A stretch of DNA of 64,000 bases from Desulfocapsa sp. (lineage in GTDB: Bacteria; Desulfobacterota; Desulfobulbia; Desulfobulbales; Desulfocapsaceae): contig JAFLJS010000005.1 of NCBI GenBank assembly GCA_022712895.1, positions 1-64,000 of the forward strand, written 5' to 3'. The position numbers and the translations under genes are program-made. The notes below the pieces were generated by a model. The model was not told the DNA's origin. It was given only the letters and a program-made list of their open reading frames with translations, and did no database searches. Positions 52,924 to 62,564 of this stretch are shown here, one piece after another. Positions within the stretch are counted from its first letter, which is position 1. Every line of letters begins with the position of its first letter.

Positions 52924-55038
52924 CTATTTCCCGAGTCGCTTCCCCCTTTCATCTTTATCTGCAACGCGCTCAACCAAGGCCTGCCTAATCATTGTTCCAA
53001 GCTGAATAGAAGTGTATGGTTTCTTAACAAAATGATTGATTCCCAGTGAAATCACTCGTTTTACATCCTCATCTTCAGCAAACCCGCTGACTACAACAGC
53101 TTTTTGCCCCGGTCGTACCTTAATCATCTCCTCGTACGTTTGCCGACCACTTATTCCAGGATCCATTACCATATCAAGCAGTACCAAATCGACTCCTCTT
53201 TTCTCAATTACAGCCACGGCAAACTCTCCCGATGAAGCAACCTCAACCTTATATCCGAATTTCTCCAGAATGGTGGCTGCAATATAACGCTGTTGTGCTT
53301 CATCATCAACCACCAGGATAGTTTCACCTTTCCCCTGTAAATCAATATGATCTATTGTTTCAGTATCTTGATCATCTCTTTTTTCACCTGCTGCGGGAAA
53401 AACAAGTTCAAAGGTAGTGCCTATGGTATTATTTCCAACTCTGATATTGCCGTTATGATCCTGCATCGTATTCCAGACCACACTCAACCCTAAACCGGTT
53501 CCACTCCGTCCCATTTTCTTTTTGGTATAAAATGGTTCGAAAATATGTTCCAGATCTTCTGGCGCAATTCCTTGCCCAGTGTCTGTCACTTTAAGAACAA
53601 CCTGTTCGCCGGGCATTTTCGTTTTTTCTGAAACAGGCCCATCATCTCTGATTTTAGCAGTGGAAATGGTAATGCTTCCTGAATTAGTGATGGCTTCTGC
53701 TGCGTTGACAGCTAAATTCATCAGACATTTTTTAATGTGTACTGAAGAACAGTAGATATATAACGGCCCAGGTTCAAATTTTGTCTCAAAAGTGATATTT
53801 GGATACAGTTTTTGTATTCTCTGATGCTCCAGAGAAACCATATATTCCTGAATCAATATGTGGATATCCAGGAACTCCTTGGAAGCAGCTACGCCACGAG
53901 CCACAGTCAACAGATCCGCTACGACGTCAGCTGCACGTTGTCCAGCTTCCTGAATACTTATGATGGGTTCACGGAACTGACTATCCTCAGGCAACTCGGA
54001 AAGGAGTATCTCTGGATACGCAACAATACCCATGAGAATATTATTAAGATCATGGGCAACACCGCCTGCCATCAAACCGATTACCTCCATCTTCTGGGCT
54101 TGAAATAACTGCTTTTGCAGTTTGAGTTGCTCCTCCTGCAGCAGTTCACCATCTACAATTTTCTCCTTCAGCTGCTGATTGGCAACAGACAGTTCTTCGG
54201 TACGTTCCCTGATTACACCTTCAACGTCTTCTTTATAGTCTGCAAGCTGTCCACTCATACTGACGAAGGCTGCAATTAATTGTTTGATTTCGTCATCATG
54301 CCGATAATTAACATCAACTTCATAATCGCCACGGCCTATCCTCCGGGTCCAGGAGACAAGTTCTTCTATGGGTTTTGTGAGCCGGTCAGCTAAAAGACCA
54401 GCAACAACAACACCAGAGACCAGCAATAACAGTGTTGTGAACAGCAGTGCCAAAAGATTAGTCCGAAACATGCTCTCTTCCGACTGTTGCAAATGTTGCT
54501 GAACACGACTGATCTGATGATTTATTCCATCTAGACTTAAGCCAATTATAATACCACCAAGATACTGATCCTCCAGGTAAAGTGGAGCACATATCTCCAT
54601 GATATTCTCTAATCGTGCGTGAGTAAATGAGTCCGGTTGGCGTTCTATGGCAACAAAAGCCATGTCGACAACGGCTCTGTTTAGATTCGGTATTTTTTCG
54701 TTACCATCGTGGATGATATTGCCATCTGAATCGTATATATAGATATATTCAATATTAGGTTGTTTCAGGGCATTGTTCAGTTGCCTGTATATTTCCGAGC
54801 TATTATCAAAATAGACAGCTTTAATCAGATTTCCAACAAGCAGGTTAATGGTGCTTTCCCCCCTTGAGACCATCTGTTGAGTAAGGGCAACAGTTATGGT
54901 TTTAGCACTTAATGAAGTGTGAGATTTACGCAATGACTGTAACTGGTACATCATTATCACGCCCATCAGCGTCACTGCAAGCATAGTGAAAACAGCTATG
55001 ATTCGAGTATATCGTAATTTAAGTTTTGAGATCTTCAT
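52924..55038 (-). CDS. hybrid sensor histidine kinase with C-terminal receiver
   Basis: 704 residues. Helices at about 12-32 and 200-222 bracket a periplasmic sensor (VALTQQMVSRGESTINLLVG...YIYDSDGNIIHDG). HAMP, a coiled coil (REERTEELSVANQQLKEK-like), the His box MAGGVAHDLNNILMG around 355-369, and ATPase motifs (NLAVNAAEAI, DTGQGIAPEDL, GTGLGLSVVW) follow. A C-terminal receiver has VVDDEAQQ, LLDMVMD and VKKP. No output domain is attached. It is encoded four bases after a PhnD-like binding-protein gene. Confidence 0.92.
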   Translation of the reverse strand: MKISKLKLRYTRIIAVFTMLAVTLMGVIMMYQLQSLRKSHTSLSAKTITVALTQQMVSRGESTINLLVGNLIKAVYFDNSSEIYRQLNNALKQPNIEYIYIYDSDGNIIHDGNEKIPNLNRAVVDMAFVAIERQPDSFTHARLENIMEICAPLYLEDQYLGGIIIGLSLDGINHQISRVQQHLQQSEESMFRTNLLALLFTTLLLLVSGVVVAGLLADRLTKPIEELVSWTRRIGRGDYEVDVNYRHDDEIKQLIAAFVSMSGQLADYKEDVEGVIRERTEELSVANQQLKEKIVDGELLQEEQLKLQKQLFQAQKMEVIGLMAGGVAHDLNNILMGIVAYPEILLSELPEDSQFREPIISIQEAGQRAADVVADLLTVARGVAASKEFLDIHILIQEYMVSLEHQRIQKLYPNITFETKFEPGPLYIYCSSVHIKKCLMNLAVNAAEAITNSGSITISTAKIRDDGPVSEKTKMPGEQVVLKVTDTGQGIAPEDLEHIFEPFYTKKKMGRSGTGLGLSVVWNTMQDHNGNIRVGNNTIGTTFELVFPAAGEKRDDQDTETIDHIDLQGKGETILVVDDEAQQRYIAATILEKFGYKVEVASSGEFAVAVIEKRGVDLVLLDMVMDPGISGRQTYEEMIKVRPGQKAVVVSGFAEDEDVKRVISLGINHFVKKPYTSIQLGTMIRQALVERVADKDERGKRLGK

Positions 55039-55042
55039 ATTA

Positions 55043-56077
55043 TCAGAGAGAAGTGACCGATTCCAATAGTTCTCTTAATTTCTGTAACTGTTGCAATTGT
55101 TCTGGAGAAAACTCCTCAAATCTCGTAGTTTTTTGGTATTTCCTCAGGGCTACGCTTGCTGCCTGATCAGTACTGGCACCTAAAAGAACTTCTTTCAAAC
55201 GTTTTTTGATCTTCTGATCCAGATCTCCACGTACAATTTCCAGGGATCGCGGAAAAGAATCGGTGGCATGAAAGAGACGCATCTTTTTCTTTAGAGGGGC
55301 AGGCATATGGTCTTCTTTTTCCCAATCGTGATCATTAAAAGCACCTGCGGCAATAATGCCTTTTCCTACCCAGATTGAAGTATTAACTTCACTCCCTGTA
55401 AAAATATAACCAACCTTATCCGGCGGCGGTTTTGTATGGGGAGATGTCAAATGCAATAGAGGCAAACCATGTTGGAGTAGTTCAACTGCTGGGACGAAGA
55501 AGGAACTGGTTGAGCCAGCATCTTCAAAGCCAATAGTCTCTCCCAGCAGGTCCTGTAAAGAATTAATATTTCCATCAGCAAGGGAAAAAAAGAGTGTATG
55601 GTACCTGGCGACACCTCTTTTCCACTTCAACAACAACAATTCAGCATCGGCCTCATGCTCAAAGACAAGGGCGGAATAAGGGGTTTCTGTTATCCAATCC
55701 ACTTGTCCCGTACGCAGATACTCAATCATCGTTTCATTATTCTTGGCCATGAGCACCTTGGCGTTCCTGATGCCAAGATCTTGCATCTTTTCAGCTGCGT
55801 AATCAGCTATGGGTTTCAAATGACCATAGTGTTTCTGAGGATTTTGAGTCACTTTACCAATGACCAGTGTCGCAGAACGATTTTGTTTATCATCATCTGC
55901 AGACCCAGCCATCACAGCGGGAGCAAATGACACATGGCAAAAGACACTAAGAAAAAAAAGTGCGATCAGAATAACATCACTTCGACTGTAGTTCGCTATT
56001 CTATGAGCAATAGACACTGGACGATAATCCTGTCTTACCCAACTCAGAAAAAGAAACATCTTCTCTTGAATATTCAT
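55043..56077 (-). CDS. PhnD-like periplasmic binding protein, orphan
   Basis: 344 residues with an N-terminal apolar segment around 32-56 (DVILIALFFLSVFCHVSFAPAV) acting as signal or anchor. The mature part has the PhnD/TtrS-type fold: LVIGKVTQNPQKHYGHLKPIADYAAE, VDWITETPYSALVFEHEAD, and IGFEDAGSTSSFFVPAVELLQHG, the phosphonate-binding family signature. No phosphonate transporter genes are present. The next gene is a hybrid kinase, so I infer a ligand-presenting sensor component. Possible ligands include oxyanions of phosphorus or sulfur. Confidence 0.85.
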   Translation of the reverse strand: MNIQEKMFLFLSWVRQDYRPVSIAHRIANYSRSDVILIALFFLSVFCHVSFAPAVMAGSADDDKQNRSATLVIGKVTQNPQKHYGHLKPIADYAAEKMQDLGIRNAKVLMAKNNETMIEYLRTGQVDWITETPYSALVFEHEADAELLLLKWKRGVARYHTLFFSLADGNINSLQDLLGETIGFEDAGSTSSFFVPAVELLQHGLPLLHLTSPHTKPPPDKVGYIFTGSEVNTSIWVGKGIIAAGAFNDHDWEKEDHMPAPLKKKMRLFHATDSFPRSLEIVRGDLDQKIKKRLKEVLLGASTDQAASVALRKYQKTTRFEEFSPEQLQQLQKLRELLESVTSL

Positions 56078-56249
56078 ATGGCCACCTATGTTTTACCCCA
56101 GGGTATTTAATTGAATTGCAAAACACCTTACCCACCACTACAGCCTACGTCAAGTGTGATAAACAAAGGGATATAGCTAAGATGAATTCTCAGAACTTCA
56201 CACTCCTCCTTCGTTTATTTAAATGCCGAAACAGTACTATTACTCCCCA

Positions 56250-57566
56250 TTAATACTTCCCAATCTTATCCCCTTTAATATCATCAGCAAAAAGACTTAG
56301 TCCCCGTTCCATTGCACAAAAATCACCGCACATGGTGCAGGTCTTTTCGTTTCCAGGAGAACGTGATTTACGGATCTCTTTAGCTTTTTCCGGAAACATG
56401 AGCAGACCAAAATGTTCTTCCCACTTGGTATCTCTGCGTGATAAAGCCACCTTTTTTTCATGTTCGCGACGCTCCGGGTATTTTGCAATGTCTCCAATTC
56501 TTGCAGCAAGCCTGGTTGCTCTTACACCTTCACGTACGTCATCCACATTGGGAAGGGCCAGATGCTCAGCGGGAGTGATGTAACAGATAAGATCCGCACC
56601 ATATCTTGCTGAATTTGCAGCTCCAATTGCCGATGTTATATGATCATAGCCAGCTCCTGAATCGCAAGGAAGTGGTCCGAGTACGTAATATGGTGCTCCT
56701 CCACTCATACGTTTTTCCAGCATGATATTGCCCTCTATCTCATCCAGCGGAACGTGGCCAGGCCCTTCCACCATCATCTGACAACCCATATCACGACCAA
56801 GCTCAGCAAGTTCACAATTTATGACCATCTCAGCCACTTGTGCCCTGTCATGGCTGTCATGGATGGCTCCAGCACGAATGCCATTGCCAAGTGACAGAAC
56901 CGCATCATATTTTTTCATTAAACTGCAAACACGATCAAACTCCTCATAGAGTGGGTTTTCACAATTATTGTACTCCATCCAGGAAACCATAAAGGTTCCA
57001 CCTTTGGAAACCAGGCCACCATAACGATATCCTTGCTTTCGTAAGCGCTCGATTGAAAACTTATTTATTCCACAATGAATCGCCATAAATGACATTCCGT
57101 CAGCCAACTGTCTTTCAATCAGTTCAAAAAGGTATTCTTTATCGAGTTTATTTGGATTTTTATATTTTCGACTGGCCTCAGAAAATGCCTGATATAGTGG
57201 CACATTACCAACTGGCAAATTGCAGTTTGCCAAAATTTCTCGTCGTACAAGATCCAAATCTCCGCCAGTAGACAGTTCCATCAAAGTATCAGCTTTTTCT
57301 TCTTCAGCAGCTTTTGCTTTTCTGATTTCCATATCTAAGTCGGCAATATCTGAAGAGGTACCGATGGAGGCATTGACCTTAGTTCGTAACCCAAAACCTA
57401 TTCCCACAGGCTTTTGATTTTTTCGATTTGGATTTGCTAGTATTACGATTCGTCCTTCTGCTACCCGTGCACATATCCAGTCCTCGGTCAGACCCTCTTG
57501 AGCAGCCACTTTTTTCATCTCATCTGTGATAATCGCTTTTCGTGCCAATTCAATCTGTGTTTCCAT
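56250..57566 (-). CDS. bzaF: ThiC-family radical SAM enzyme, probably BzaF (5-hydroxybenzimidazole synthase)
   Basis: 438 residues, ThiC fold: MELSTGGDLD around 96-105, NLPVGNVPLYQAF, AIHCGINK, MMVEGPGHVPLDEIEGN, and the C-terminal cluster cysteines C410, C413 and C417 (CTMCGDFC). ThiC makes the pyrimidine of thiamin from aminoimidazole ribotide, while its paralogue BzaF makes 5-hydroxybenzimidazole, precursor of the cobamide lower ligand. Here a cobalamin riboswitch, not a TPP one, controls the gene, and where classical ThiC reads TTDIAPGYDH this reads PCDSGAGYDH. Both points favour BzaF. Thiamin genes are absent nearby. Plain ThiC remains the alternative. Confidence 0.75.
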   Translation of the reverse strand: METQIELARKAIITDEMKKVAAQEGLTEDWICARVAEGRIVILANPNRKNQKPVGIGFGLRTKVNASIGTSSDIADLDMEIRKAKAAEEEKADTLMELSTGGDLDLVRREILANCNLPVGNVPLYQAFSEASRKYKNPNKLDKEYLFELIERQLADGMSFMAIHCGINKFSIERLRKQGYRYGGLVSKGGTFMVSWMEYNNCENPLYEEFDRVCSLMKKYDAVLSLGNGIRAGAIHDSHDRAQVAEMVINCELAELGRDMGCQMMVEGPGHVPLDEIEGNIMLEKRMSGGAPYYVLGPLPCDSGAGYDHITSAIGAANSARYGADLICYITPAEHLALPNVDDVREGVRATRLAARIGDIAKYPERREHEKKVALSRRDTKWEEHFGLLMFPEKAKEIRKSRSPGNEKTCTMCGDFCAMERGLSLFADDIKGDKIGKY

Positions 57567-57611
57567 TCTGTACTACTCCTTCACTGTTGCAAATAGGTAA
57601 GTCTCGGGCAT

Positions 57612-57653
57612 AAAAAAAGTCCGTATCTTACCACAATGGTAAAATACGGACTT
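57612..57653 (-). terminator. terminator of the cobalamin riboswitch
   Basis: On the minus strand AAGTCCGTATTTTACCA pairs with TGGTAAGATACGGACTT, followed by a run of seven Ts. It lies between the aptamer and the coding start, the place of an expression platform. Confidence 0.9.
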
Positions 57654-57674
57654 GTACGGACGACAGATATCCTT

Positions 57675-57848
57675 CTTTTTCAGGCAGGTCTTCTGACTTG
57701 CGGATCACCCTCTGCCCACGCCTTCCCATCGAACATACGTTCAATAGTGACATTCTATGAGCATCGTCCCCGCTTACAGCGTTGGCCCAACGTTACGGAT
57801 TCACACCGTATTCCCTTTTCACTGCAAACTTTGCAGCACCTGAAAAAG
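57675..57848 (-). promoter_or_regulatory. cobalamin riboswitch
   Basis: Read on the minus strand: closing stem CTTTTTCAGG / CCTGAAAAAG; then GGGAATACGGTGTGAATCCG (the GG-A-GGTG-AATCC region), GCTGTAAGCGGGGACGA, a peripheral arm, GGGAAGGCGTGGGCAG, and the B12 box GCAAGTCAGAAGACCTGCC. All conserved blocks of an AdoCbl/cobalamin aptamer occur in order over about 174 bases. With the terminator downstream, high cobalamin should shut off the ThiC-family gene. Confidence 0.93.
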
Positions 57849-57865
57849 TATGTAATTTCTAACAT

Positions 57866-57894
57866 TTTATACTCAATTTACGAAATTATGTAAA
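57866..57894 (-). promoter_or_regulatory. promoter driving the cobalamin riboswitch
   Basis: On the minus strand: TTTACA, a 17-base spacer, TATAAA. Transcription would start about 12 bases before the aptamer's closing stem. Confidence 0.55.
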
Positions 57895-57942
57895 GCGCAT
57901 GCTGCTCTTGTCAAATCTCGTTAGGAGAATTATCATAGTTTC

Positions 57943-59754
57943 ATGTTTCCAGAGAGCACCATTACAGATGCCCCCCATGCACCCGGAATTTATCAGATGC
58001 TTGATAACAAATCCCGGGTTCTCTACGTTGGCAAAGCGAAAGACCTCAAAAAACGACTCACCTCCTATACCCGTTTTTCAGGATCGGATCATAACAAAAC
58101 CACGGTTATGCTCTCCCATGTCGTTACAGTAAGTACCTTACTCACCAACACCGAAAAAGAGGCACTCATCCTTGAAGCCTCACTTATTAAAAAGCATAAA
58201 CCTAAATACAATATCATCCTTCGTGATGATAAAAATTATCCTTTTATAAAAGTGACTGTGCAGGATAAATGGCCACGAGTTCATATGACACGCAGGCGCA
58301 GCAAAGATGGCGCTCGATACTTTGGGCCGTATTCATCCAGTTCTGCCATGTGGGCAACCTTACGTCTACTTGCAAACCTGTTTCCTCTGCGTAAATGCAA
58401 AGGCAATAAAGTCCGACCTCGAAAACGTCCCTGTCTGAATATGCAAATGGGAAAATGTTTAGGGCCATGCATTGATTCAGCTGACCCGCTCCACTATCAG
58501 GATCTTGTAAAAAAAGTACTGATGGTACTGGAGGGCCGTAATAAGTCTCTTATCAATGAATTAACCCTGGAAATGCAGTCAGCTGCAGTTGAACAAGATT
58601 ATGAAAGAGCGGCTGATTTACGAGACCAGATCCACGCACTTGCAAAAACTATCGAAAAACAGATCATTGCCTCACAAAGTTTGAAAGATCAGGATGTCTT
58701 TGGCTATTGCAGACAAGGCACATCCATTGGCATAACCATTCTTTTTGTGCGTGACGGGCTCATAATCGGAAGCCGTAGTTTTTTCCTTGATGATCCCATT
58801 GAAACAGATCAATTGATTCTCTCCCAGATTTTGAATCAATTTTACGATGAAAAAATTCTACCTCCCAAGGAAATCCTGCTGCCCTTTGATACGGAAGATA
58901 CTCCTGTACTGATTGAACGATTTTCTGAAATCCTTGGCTCAAACGTCGCATTGCATGCACCTAAACGAGGTGACAAGGTAAAACTACAGGAGATGGCAAA
59001 TGCCAATGCAGCACATATCTTTGATGAAAAAGAAAAGAAGGAACGATCCTGGCAGGGGCTTAGCAGTTCTATGGAGAAACTTCTTCACCTTGAACAGCCC
59101 CCAAATCGTATTGAATGCCTTGATATTTCAAATACCAGCGGTAAGCAGGCCGTTGGCTCCCTCGTCTGCTATGAGAAAGGAGAACCTGCAAAAAATGCTT
59201 TTAGACATTATAAGATTCAAACAGTTCCGGGCCCTGATGACTATGCCATGATGGCAGAAGTATTGCAAAGGCGCCTTACAAGGGGTATACGGGAAGATAA
59301 CCTTCCCGACTTGTTTGTTGTTGATGGGGGACGAGGACAACTTGGCATAGCTCTCAGGATTGCAGATGAACTGGGCATTCGTGACGACCTTGATTGGATT
59401 GGTATTGCCAAAGAAAAAAAAGAAGAAGGTGAAAAGCTCTACAAACCTGGACGAAAAAATCCAATCCTTTTAAAATCCCACAATCCGGTACTCTTGTATC
59501 TTATGCGTATACGTGATGAGTCACATCGTTTTGGTGTTACCTTTCATCGTAAGTTACGCGGAAAAGTCTCCATCGCCTCAAGCCTTGATTCTATTCCCGG
59601 AGTTGGTCCAGACAGGAAGAAAAAACTTTTAAAAACCTTGGGCAGTGTCAAACGTATACAAGAGGCAAATATTGAGGACTTGCGTGCTGTTCCTGGAATT
59701 GGAATGGATACCGCCACCACAGTCTTTCGTCATTATCACCCTACTGCCGAATAA
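57943..59754 (+). CDS. uvrC: excinuclease ABC subunit C
   Basis: 603 residues; makes both incisions in nucleotide excision repair. The GIY-YIG nuclease (PGIYQMLDNKSRVLYVGKAKDL) is at the N-terminus, then a cysteine-containing segment (RKRPCLNMQMGKCLGPC), a UVR helix motif around 205-240 for UvrB, an RNase H-like endonuclease domain (CLDISNTSGKQAVGS; VVDGGRGQL), and tandem helix-hairpin-helix motifs (IPGVGPDRKKKLL, VPGIGMDTA). Complete. The next gene starts 21 bases downstream. Confidence 0.97.
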   Translation: MFPESTITDAPHAPGIYQMLDNKSRVLYVGKAKDLKKRLTSYTRFSGSDHNKTTVMLSHVVTVSTLLTNTEKEALILEASLIKKHKPKYNIILRDDKNYPFIKVTVQDKWPRVHMTRRRSKDGARYFGPYSSSSAMWATLRLLANLFPLRKCKGNKVRPRKRPCLNMQMGKCLGPCIDSADPLHYQDLVKKVLMVLEGRNKSLINELTLEMQSAAVEQDYERAADLRDQIHALAKTIEKQIIASQSLKDQDVFGYCRQGTSIGITILFVRDGLIIGSRSFFLDDPIETDQLILSQILNQFYDEKILPPKEILLPFDTEDTPVLIERFSEILGSNVALHAPKRGDKVKLQEMANANAAHIFDEKEKKERSWQGLSSSMEKLLHLEQPPNRIECLDISNTSGKQAVGSLVCYEKGEPAKNAFRHYKIQTVPGPDDYAMMAEVLQRRLTRGIREDNLPDLFVVDGGRGQLGIALRIADELGIRDDLDWIGIAKEKKEEGEKLYKPGRKNPILLKSHNPVLLYLMRIRDESHRFGVTFHRKLRGKVSIASSLDSIPGVGPDRKKKLLKTLGSVKRIQEANIEDLRAVPGIGMDTATTVFRHYHPTAE

Positions 59755-59775
59755 CACTTTTACAATCCAACAATT

Positions 59776-60045
59776 ATGCTATCAGAAGAAGAAATATTGG
59801 CCCGCTTAAAGCCAGGCTGCATCTGTAAGGGAATTAAACTCTACAAAATCCAGAAGGCCATAGATAATGGTGCCACCACCTACGAGGATATTGTCAAAGT
59901 CACTGGTATTGGCGGAGGTTCATGTAACTCCAAACGTTGCAGTGCAAAAGTTACAGAGCTTCTTCACAAACAAAAGCCTACCGATAGTAGTGTAATTGCC
60001 AATGTCGGATCTGACATTTTTCATACTGACTTTGATAAAAAATGA
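59776..60045 (+). CDS. BFD-like [2Fe-2S]-binding protein
   Basis: 89 residues with cysteines C15-x-C17 and C50-x4-C55 (GCICKG and GSCNSKRC). The BFD-like helix-turn fold (IQKAIDNGATTYEDIVKVTGIG) lies between. Bacterioferritin-associated ferredoxin usually has C-x2-C for the second pair; C-x4-C is seen here. It could carry electrons to an iron-store or redox enzyme, or sense iron. Probably co-transcribed with uvrC, although no functional link is known. Confidence 0.8.
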   Translation: MLSEEEILARLKPGCICKGIKLYKIQKAIDNGATTYEDIVKVTGIGGGSCNSKRCSAKVTELLHKQKPTDSSVIANVGSDIFHTDFDKK

Positions 60046-60144
60046 CAGATTCGGGTGCAGACATGAACTCTGACTAAACAGCTATTACAAACTCGTAATA
60101 CCCCAGGATTTAGATGGTTAAGTATTTATGCCCTTTGTTCGGGT

Positions 60145-60214
60145 GAAAAACTTCATATCCGAGGCGCAAATATTTTCTATCATTACTGCGTATTAAGGTA
60201 CGTCGTAATGATAG
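60145..60214. repeat. dispersed palindromic repeat (copy E)
   Basis: Between two converging genes. AACTTCATATCCGAGGCGCAAAT leads into the palindrome CTATCATTAC...GTCGTAATGATAG (60177-60214), the same core as copy B in the other flank orientation, with a few changes in the centre. Confidence 0.7.
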
Positions 60215-60222
60215 CTATACAC

Positions 60223-61260
60223 TCAGGCCCAATCCATTACAACCTTACCGGTACTGCCGGACTGCATGGCCTCAAATCCTGCTTCAAAATCATCAATCTT
60301 AATTCTGTGTGTAATGAGTGGTGAAAGATCGAGACCGCTTTCCACAAAGGTTATCATTTTGTACCAGGTTTCAAACATCTCACGCCCATAAATACCCTTG
60401 AGATTGAGCATCTTGAAAATCACCTTGTTCCAATCAATCTCAAAGCTGGTTGGGGCAATACCAAGAATTGCAATTTTGCCACCATTGTTCATCTTGTCTA
60501 TCATGTCGCGAAAAGCAGTTGCTGCACCAGACATTTCCAGCCCCACATCAAAACCTTCTGTCATTCCGATATTTTTCATGACGTCGCTAAGTTTCTCTTC
60601 GGTTGCATTGACGACATATTCAATTCCCATTTTACTGGCAAGCTGTAAACGGTGCGGATTGATATCAGTAATGACAACTTTTCGGGCGCCGCAGCGCATT
60701 GCAACCATTCCGGCCATGATGCCGATTGGACCAGCACCAGTGATAAGGATATCTTCGCCAACCAGATCAAAGCTCAAAGCCGTATGTACTGCATTGCCGA
60801 AGGGATCAAAAATTGCTGCTATTTCGTCGGGAATATCATCGGGAATGGAGACGACATTTGATTGAGGAATGCAGATAAATTCAGCAAATGAGCCGGGGCG
60901 GTTTACCCCGACACCTTGTGTGTTACGGCATAAATGGGCTCTTCCGGCACGGCAATTGCGACAAACTCCACAGGCGATATGGCCTTCACCGGAAACACGC
61001 ATTCCGACACTGTAACGATCTACAGCTGAGCCAGTTTCGACAATTTTACCGCAAAATTCATGGCCAACAACCATGGGTACTGGAATTGTTGCCGCTGCCC
61101 ATTCGTCCCAATTCCAAATGTGAACATCAGTACCACATATGGCAGTTTTTGTTATCTTGATTAGTACGTCATTGGCACCTGGAATCGGTACTGGCACTTG
61201 TTCCATCCACAGCCCCGGTTCCGCCTTTGCCTTAACCAGCGCTTTCATCATATTGCTCAT
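60223..61260 (-). CDS. tdh: L-threonine 3-dehydrogenase
   Basis: A 345-residue zinc-dependent medium-chain dehydrogenase that oxidises threonine to 2-amino-3-ketobutyrate with NAD. Catalytic zinc: [15 protein letters not shown] and [10 protein letters not shown]. Structural zinc cysteines lie in [15 protein letters not shown] around 98-112. The Rossmann loop [13 protein letters not shown] and C-terminal RKMFET-like [10 protein letters not shown] identify Tdh. It overlaps kbl by four bases (ATGA), forming the two-step threonine-to-glycine operon. Confidence 0.96.
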   Translation of the reverse strand: MSNMMKALVKAKAEPGLWMEQVPVPIPGANDVLIKITKTAICGTDVHIWNWDEWAAATIPVPMVVGHEFCGKIVETGSAVDRYSVGMRVSGEGHIACGVCRNCRAGRAHLCRNTQGVGVNRPGSFAEFICIPQSNVVSIPDDIPDEIAAIFDPFGNAVHTALSFDLVGEDILITGAGPIGIMAGMVAMRCGARKVVITDINPHRLQLASKMGIEYVVNATEEKLSDVMKNIGMTEGFDVGLEMSGAATAFRDMIDKMNNGGKIAILGIAPTSFEIDWNKVIFKMLNLKGIYGREMFETWYKMITFVESGLDLSPLITHRIKIDDFEAGFEAMQSGSTGKVVMDWA

Positions 61261-62459
61261 GAGATTTCCTTTGAAATTACTCCTAACTCACGACCAACTT
61301 GTGCAAAAGCTTCAACAACGTGGTCAATATCACTTTTACTGTGAACAGCCGACATTTGGGTTCGAATACGTGCCTGGCCTTTCGGCACGACTGGAAAGAA
61401 AAATCCGGTCACATAAACCCCTTTGCCAAGTAGTCGAGTGGCCATCTCTTGAGCAAGTTTGGCATCACCCAGCATAACCGGGATAATCGGATGGTTGCCG
61501 CCTCCCAGAGTAAAACCCAGCTTTTCCATCCCCTGACGAAAGTACCTGGAGTTGGATATCAATTTTTCTCTAAGGGTGTCTCCATTCTCAATAAGGTCAA
61601 GTACCTTCAGCGAGGTGGCAGTAATCACAGGGGCCAGGGTGTTGGAAAACAGATAGGGCCGGGAGCGCTGACGCAGCCATTCCACAATTTCTTTGCTGGC
61701 ACATGTATAGCCACCCGATGCACCACCTAAAGCCTTGCCCAGTGTGCCGGTGAGGATATCTACCCGACCTTCAACATTGCAGTATTCAAGGGAGCCGCGA
61801 CCATGGTCACCGACAAAACCAACAGAATGACTGTCATCAACCATAACCATCGCGTCATATTTCTCAGCCAGATCACAGATACCAGACAAGTTGGCAATGA
61901 TTCCGTCCATGGAAAACACACCATCTGTGGCAATAATTTTAAACCTGGCCTCACTGGCCTTTTTTAACTCGGCCTCCAGTGCTGACATATCGTTATTTGC
62001 ATAGCGGTACCGTTTAGCCTTGCAGAGCCGGATACCATCAATAATCGAAGCGTGATTGAGCGCGTCTGAAATGATGGCATCTTCAGGGCCAAGCAGCGTT
62101 TCAAACAGGCCCGTATTGGCATCAAAACAGGAAGAATAGAGAATAGTATCCTCCATTTTGAGGAAGCTTGAAATTTTTTCTTCAAGCTGTTTATGTTCTT
62201 CCTGAGTGCCGCAGATAAAACGCACCGAAGCCATGCCGTATCCATAACGATCAAGAGCCTGCTTACCAGCTTCAATCAACTCAACGTTGTTGGCCAGACC
62301 AAGATAATTATTGGCACAGAAGTTGAGAACCTTTTCTCCAGTTGTCAGTTCGATTTTACCAGCCTGTTTGGAAACAATAACGCGTTCGGATTTATACAGT
62401 CCATCGGAACGCAAACCGGTTAGTTGAGTTTTTAAGTGATCAAGAAACATTTGCGACAT
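61257..62459 (-). CDS. kbl: 2-amino-3-ketobutyrate CoA ligase (glycine C-acetyltransferase)
   Basis: 400 residues, PLP-dependent alpha-oxoamine synthase. It splits 2-amino-3-ketobutyrate with CoA to glycine and acetyl-CoA. [50 protein letters not shown] around 209-226, and the PLP lysine in [15 protein letters not shown] around 241-255 are all present. First gene of kbl-tdh, with GGAGAG upstream of ATG. Confidence 0.96.
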   Translation of the reverse strand: MSQMFLDHLKTQLTGLRSDGLYKSERVIVSKQAGKIELTTGEKVLNFCANNYLGLANNVELIEAGKQALDRYGYGMASVRFICGTQEEHKQLEEKISSFLKMEDTILYSSCFDANTGLFETLLGPEDAIISDALNHASIIDGIRLCKAKRYRYANNDMSALEAELKKASEARFKIIATDGVFSMDGIIANLSGICDLAEKYDAMVMVDDSHSVGFVGDHGRGSLEYCNVEGRVDILTGTLGKALGGASGGYTCASKEIVEWLRQRSRPYLFSNTLAPVITATSLKVLDLIENGDTLREKLISNSRYFRQGMEKLGFTLGGGNHPIIPVMLGDAKLAQEMATRLLGKGVYVTGFFFPVVPKGQARIRTQMSAVHSKSDIDHVVEAFAQVGRELGVISKEIS

Positions 62460-62530
62460 CTTATCTCTCCAATAAACGTGATGAACAGTTCACCCGACAA
62501 GTCGGAAAAACTTTTTAGTTACGCCGGATA

Positions 62531-62564
62531 AGTACCTTATAAGAAAGTTTTCTGTAAGGTACTA
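62531..62564 (-). other. hairpin at the metallophosphoesterase 3' end
   Basis: AGTACCTTA and TAAGGTACT pair perfectly around a 16-base loop; the stem runs into the stop codon of the phosphoesterase gene. No T run follows on the minus strand, so termination is uncertain. It may protect the transcript end or delimit it from kbl. Confidence 0.4.

Noticed and set aside
56077-56250. Phosphonate uptake operon around the PhnD-like gene
   Set aside because: No PhnC or PhnE genes are nearby; the partner is a histidine kinase.
57675-57848. TPP riboswitch upstream of a ThiC-family gene
   Set aside because: The conserved CUGAGA and ACCUGAuCuGG blocks of a TPP aptamer are absent, while every conserved block of a cobalamin aptamer is present in order.
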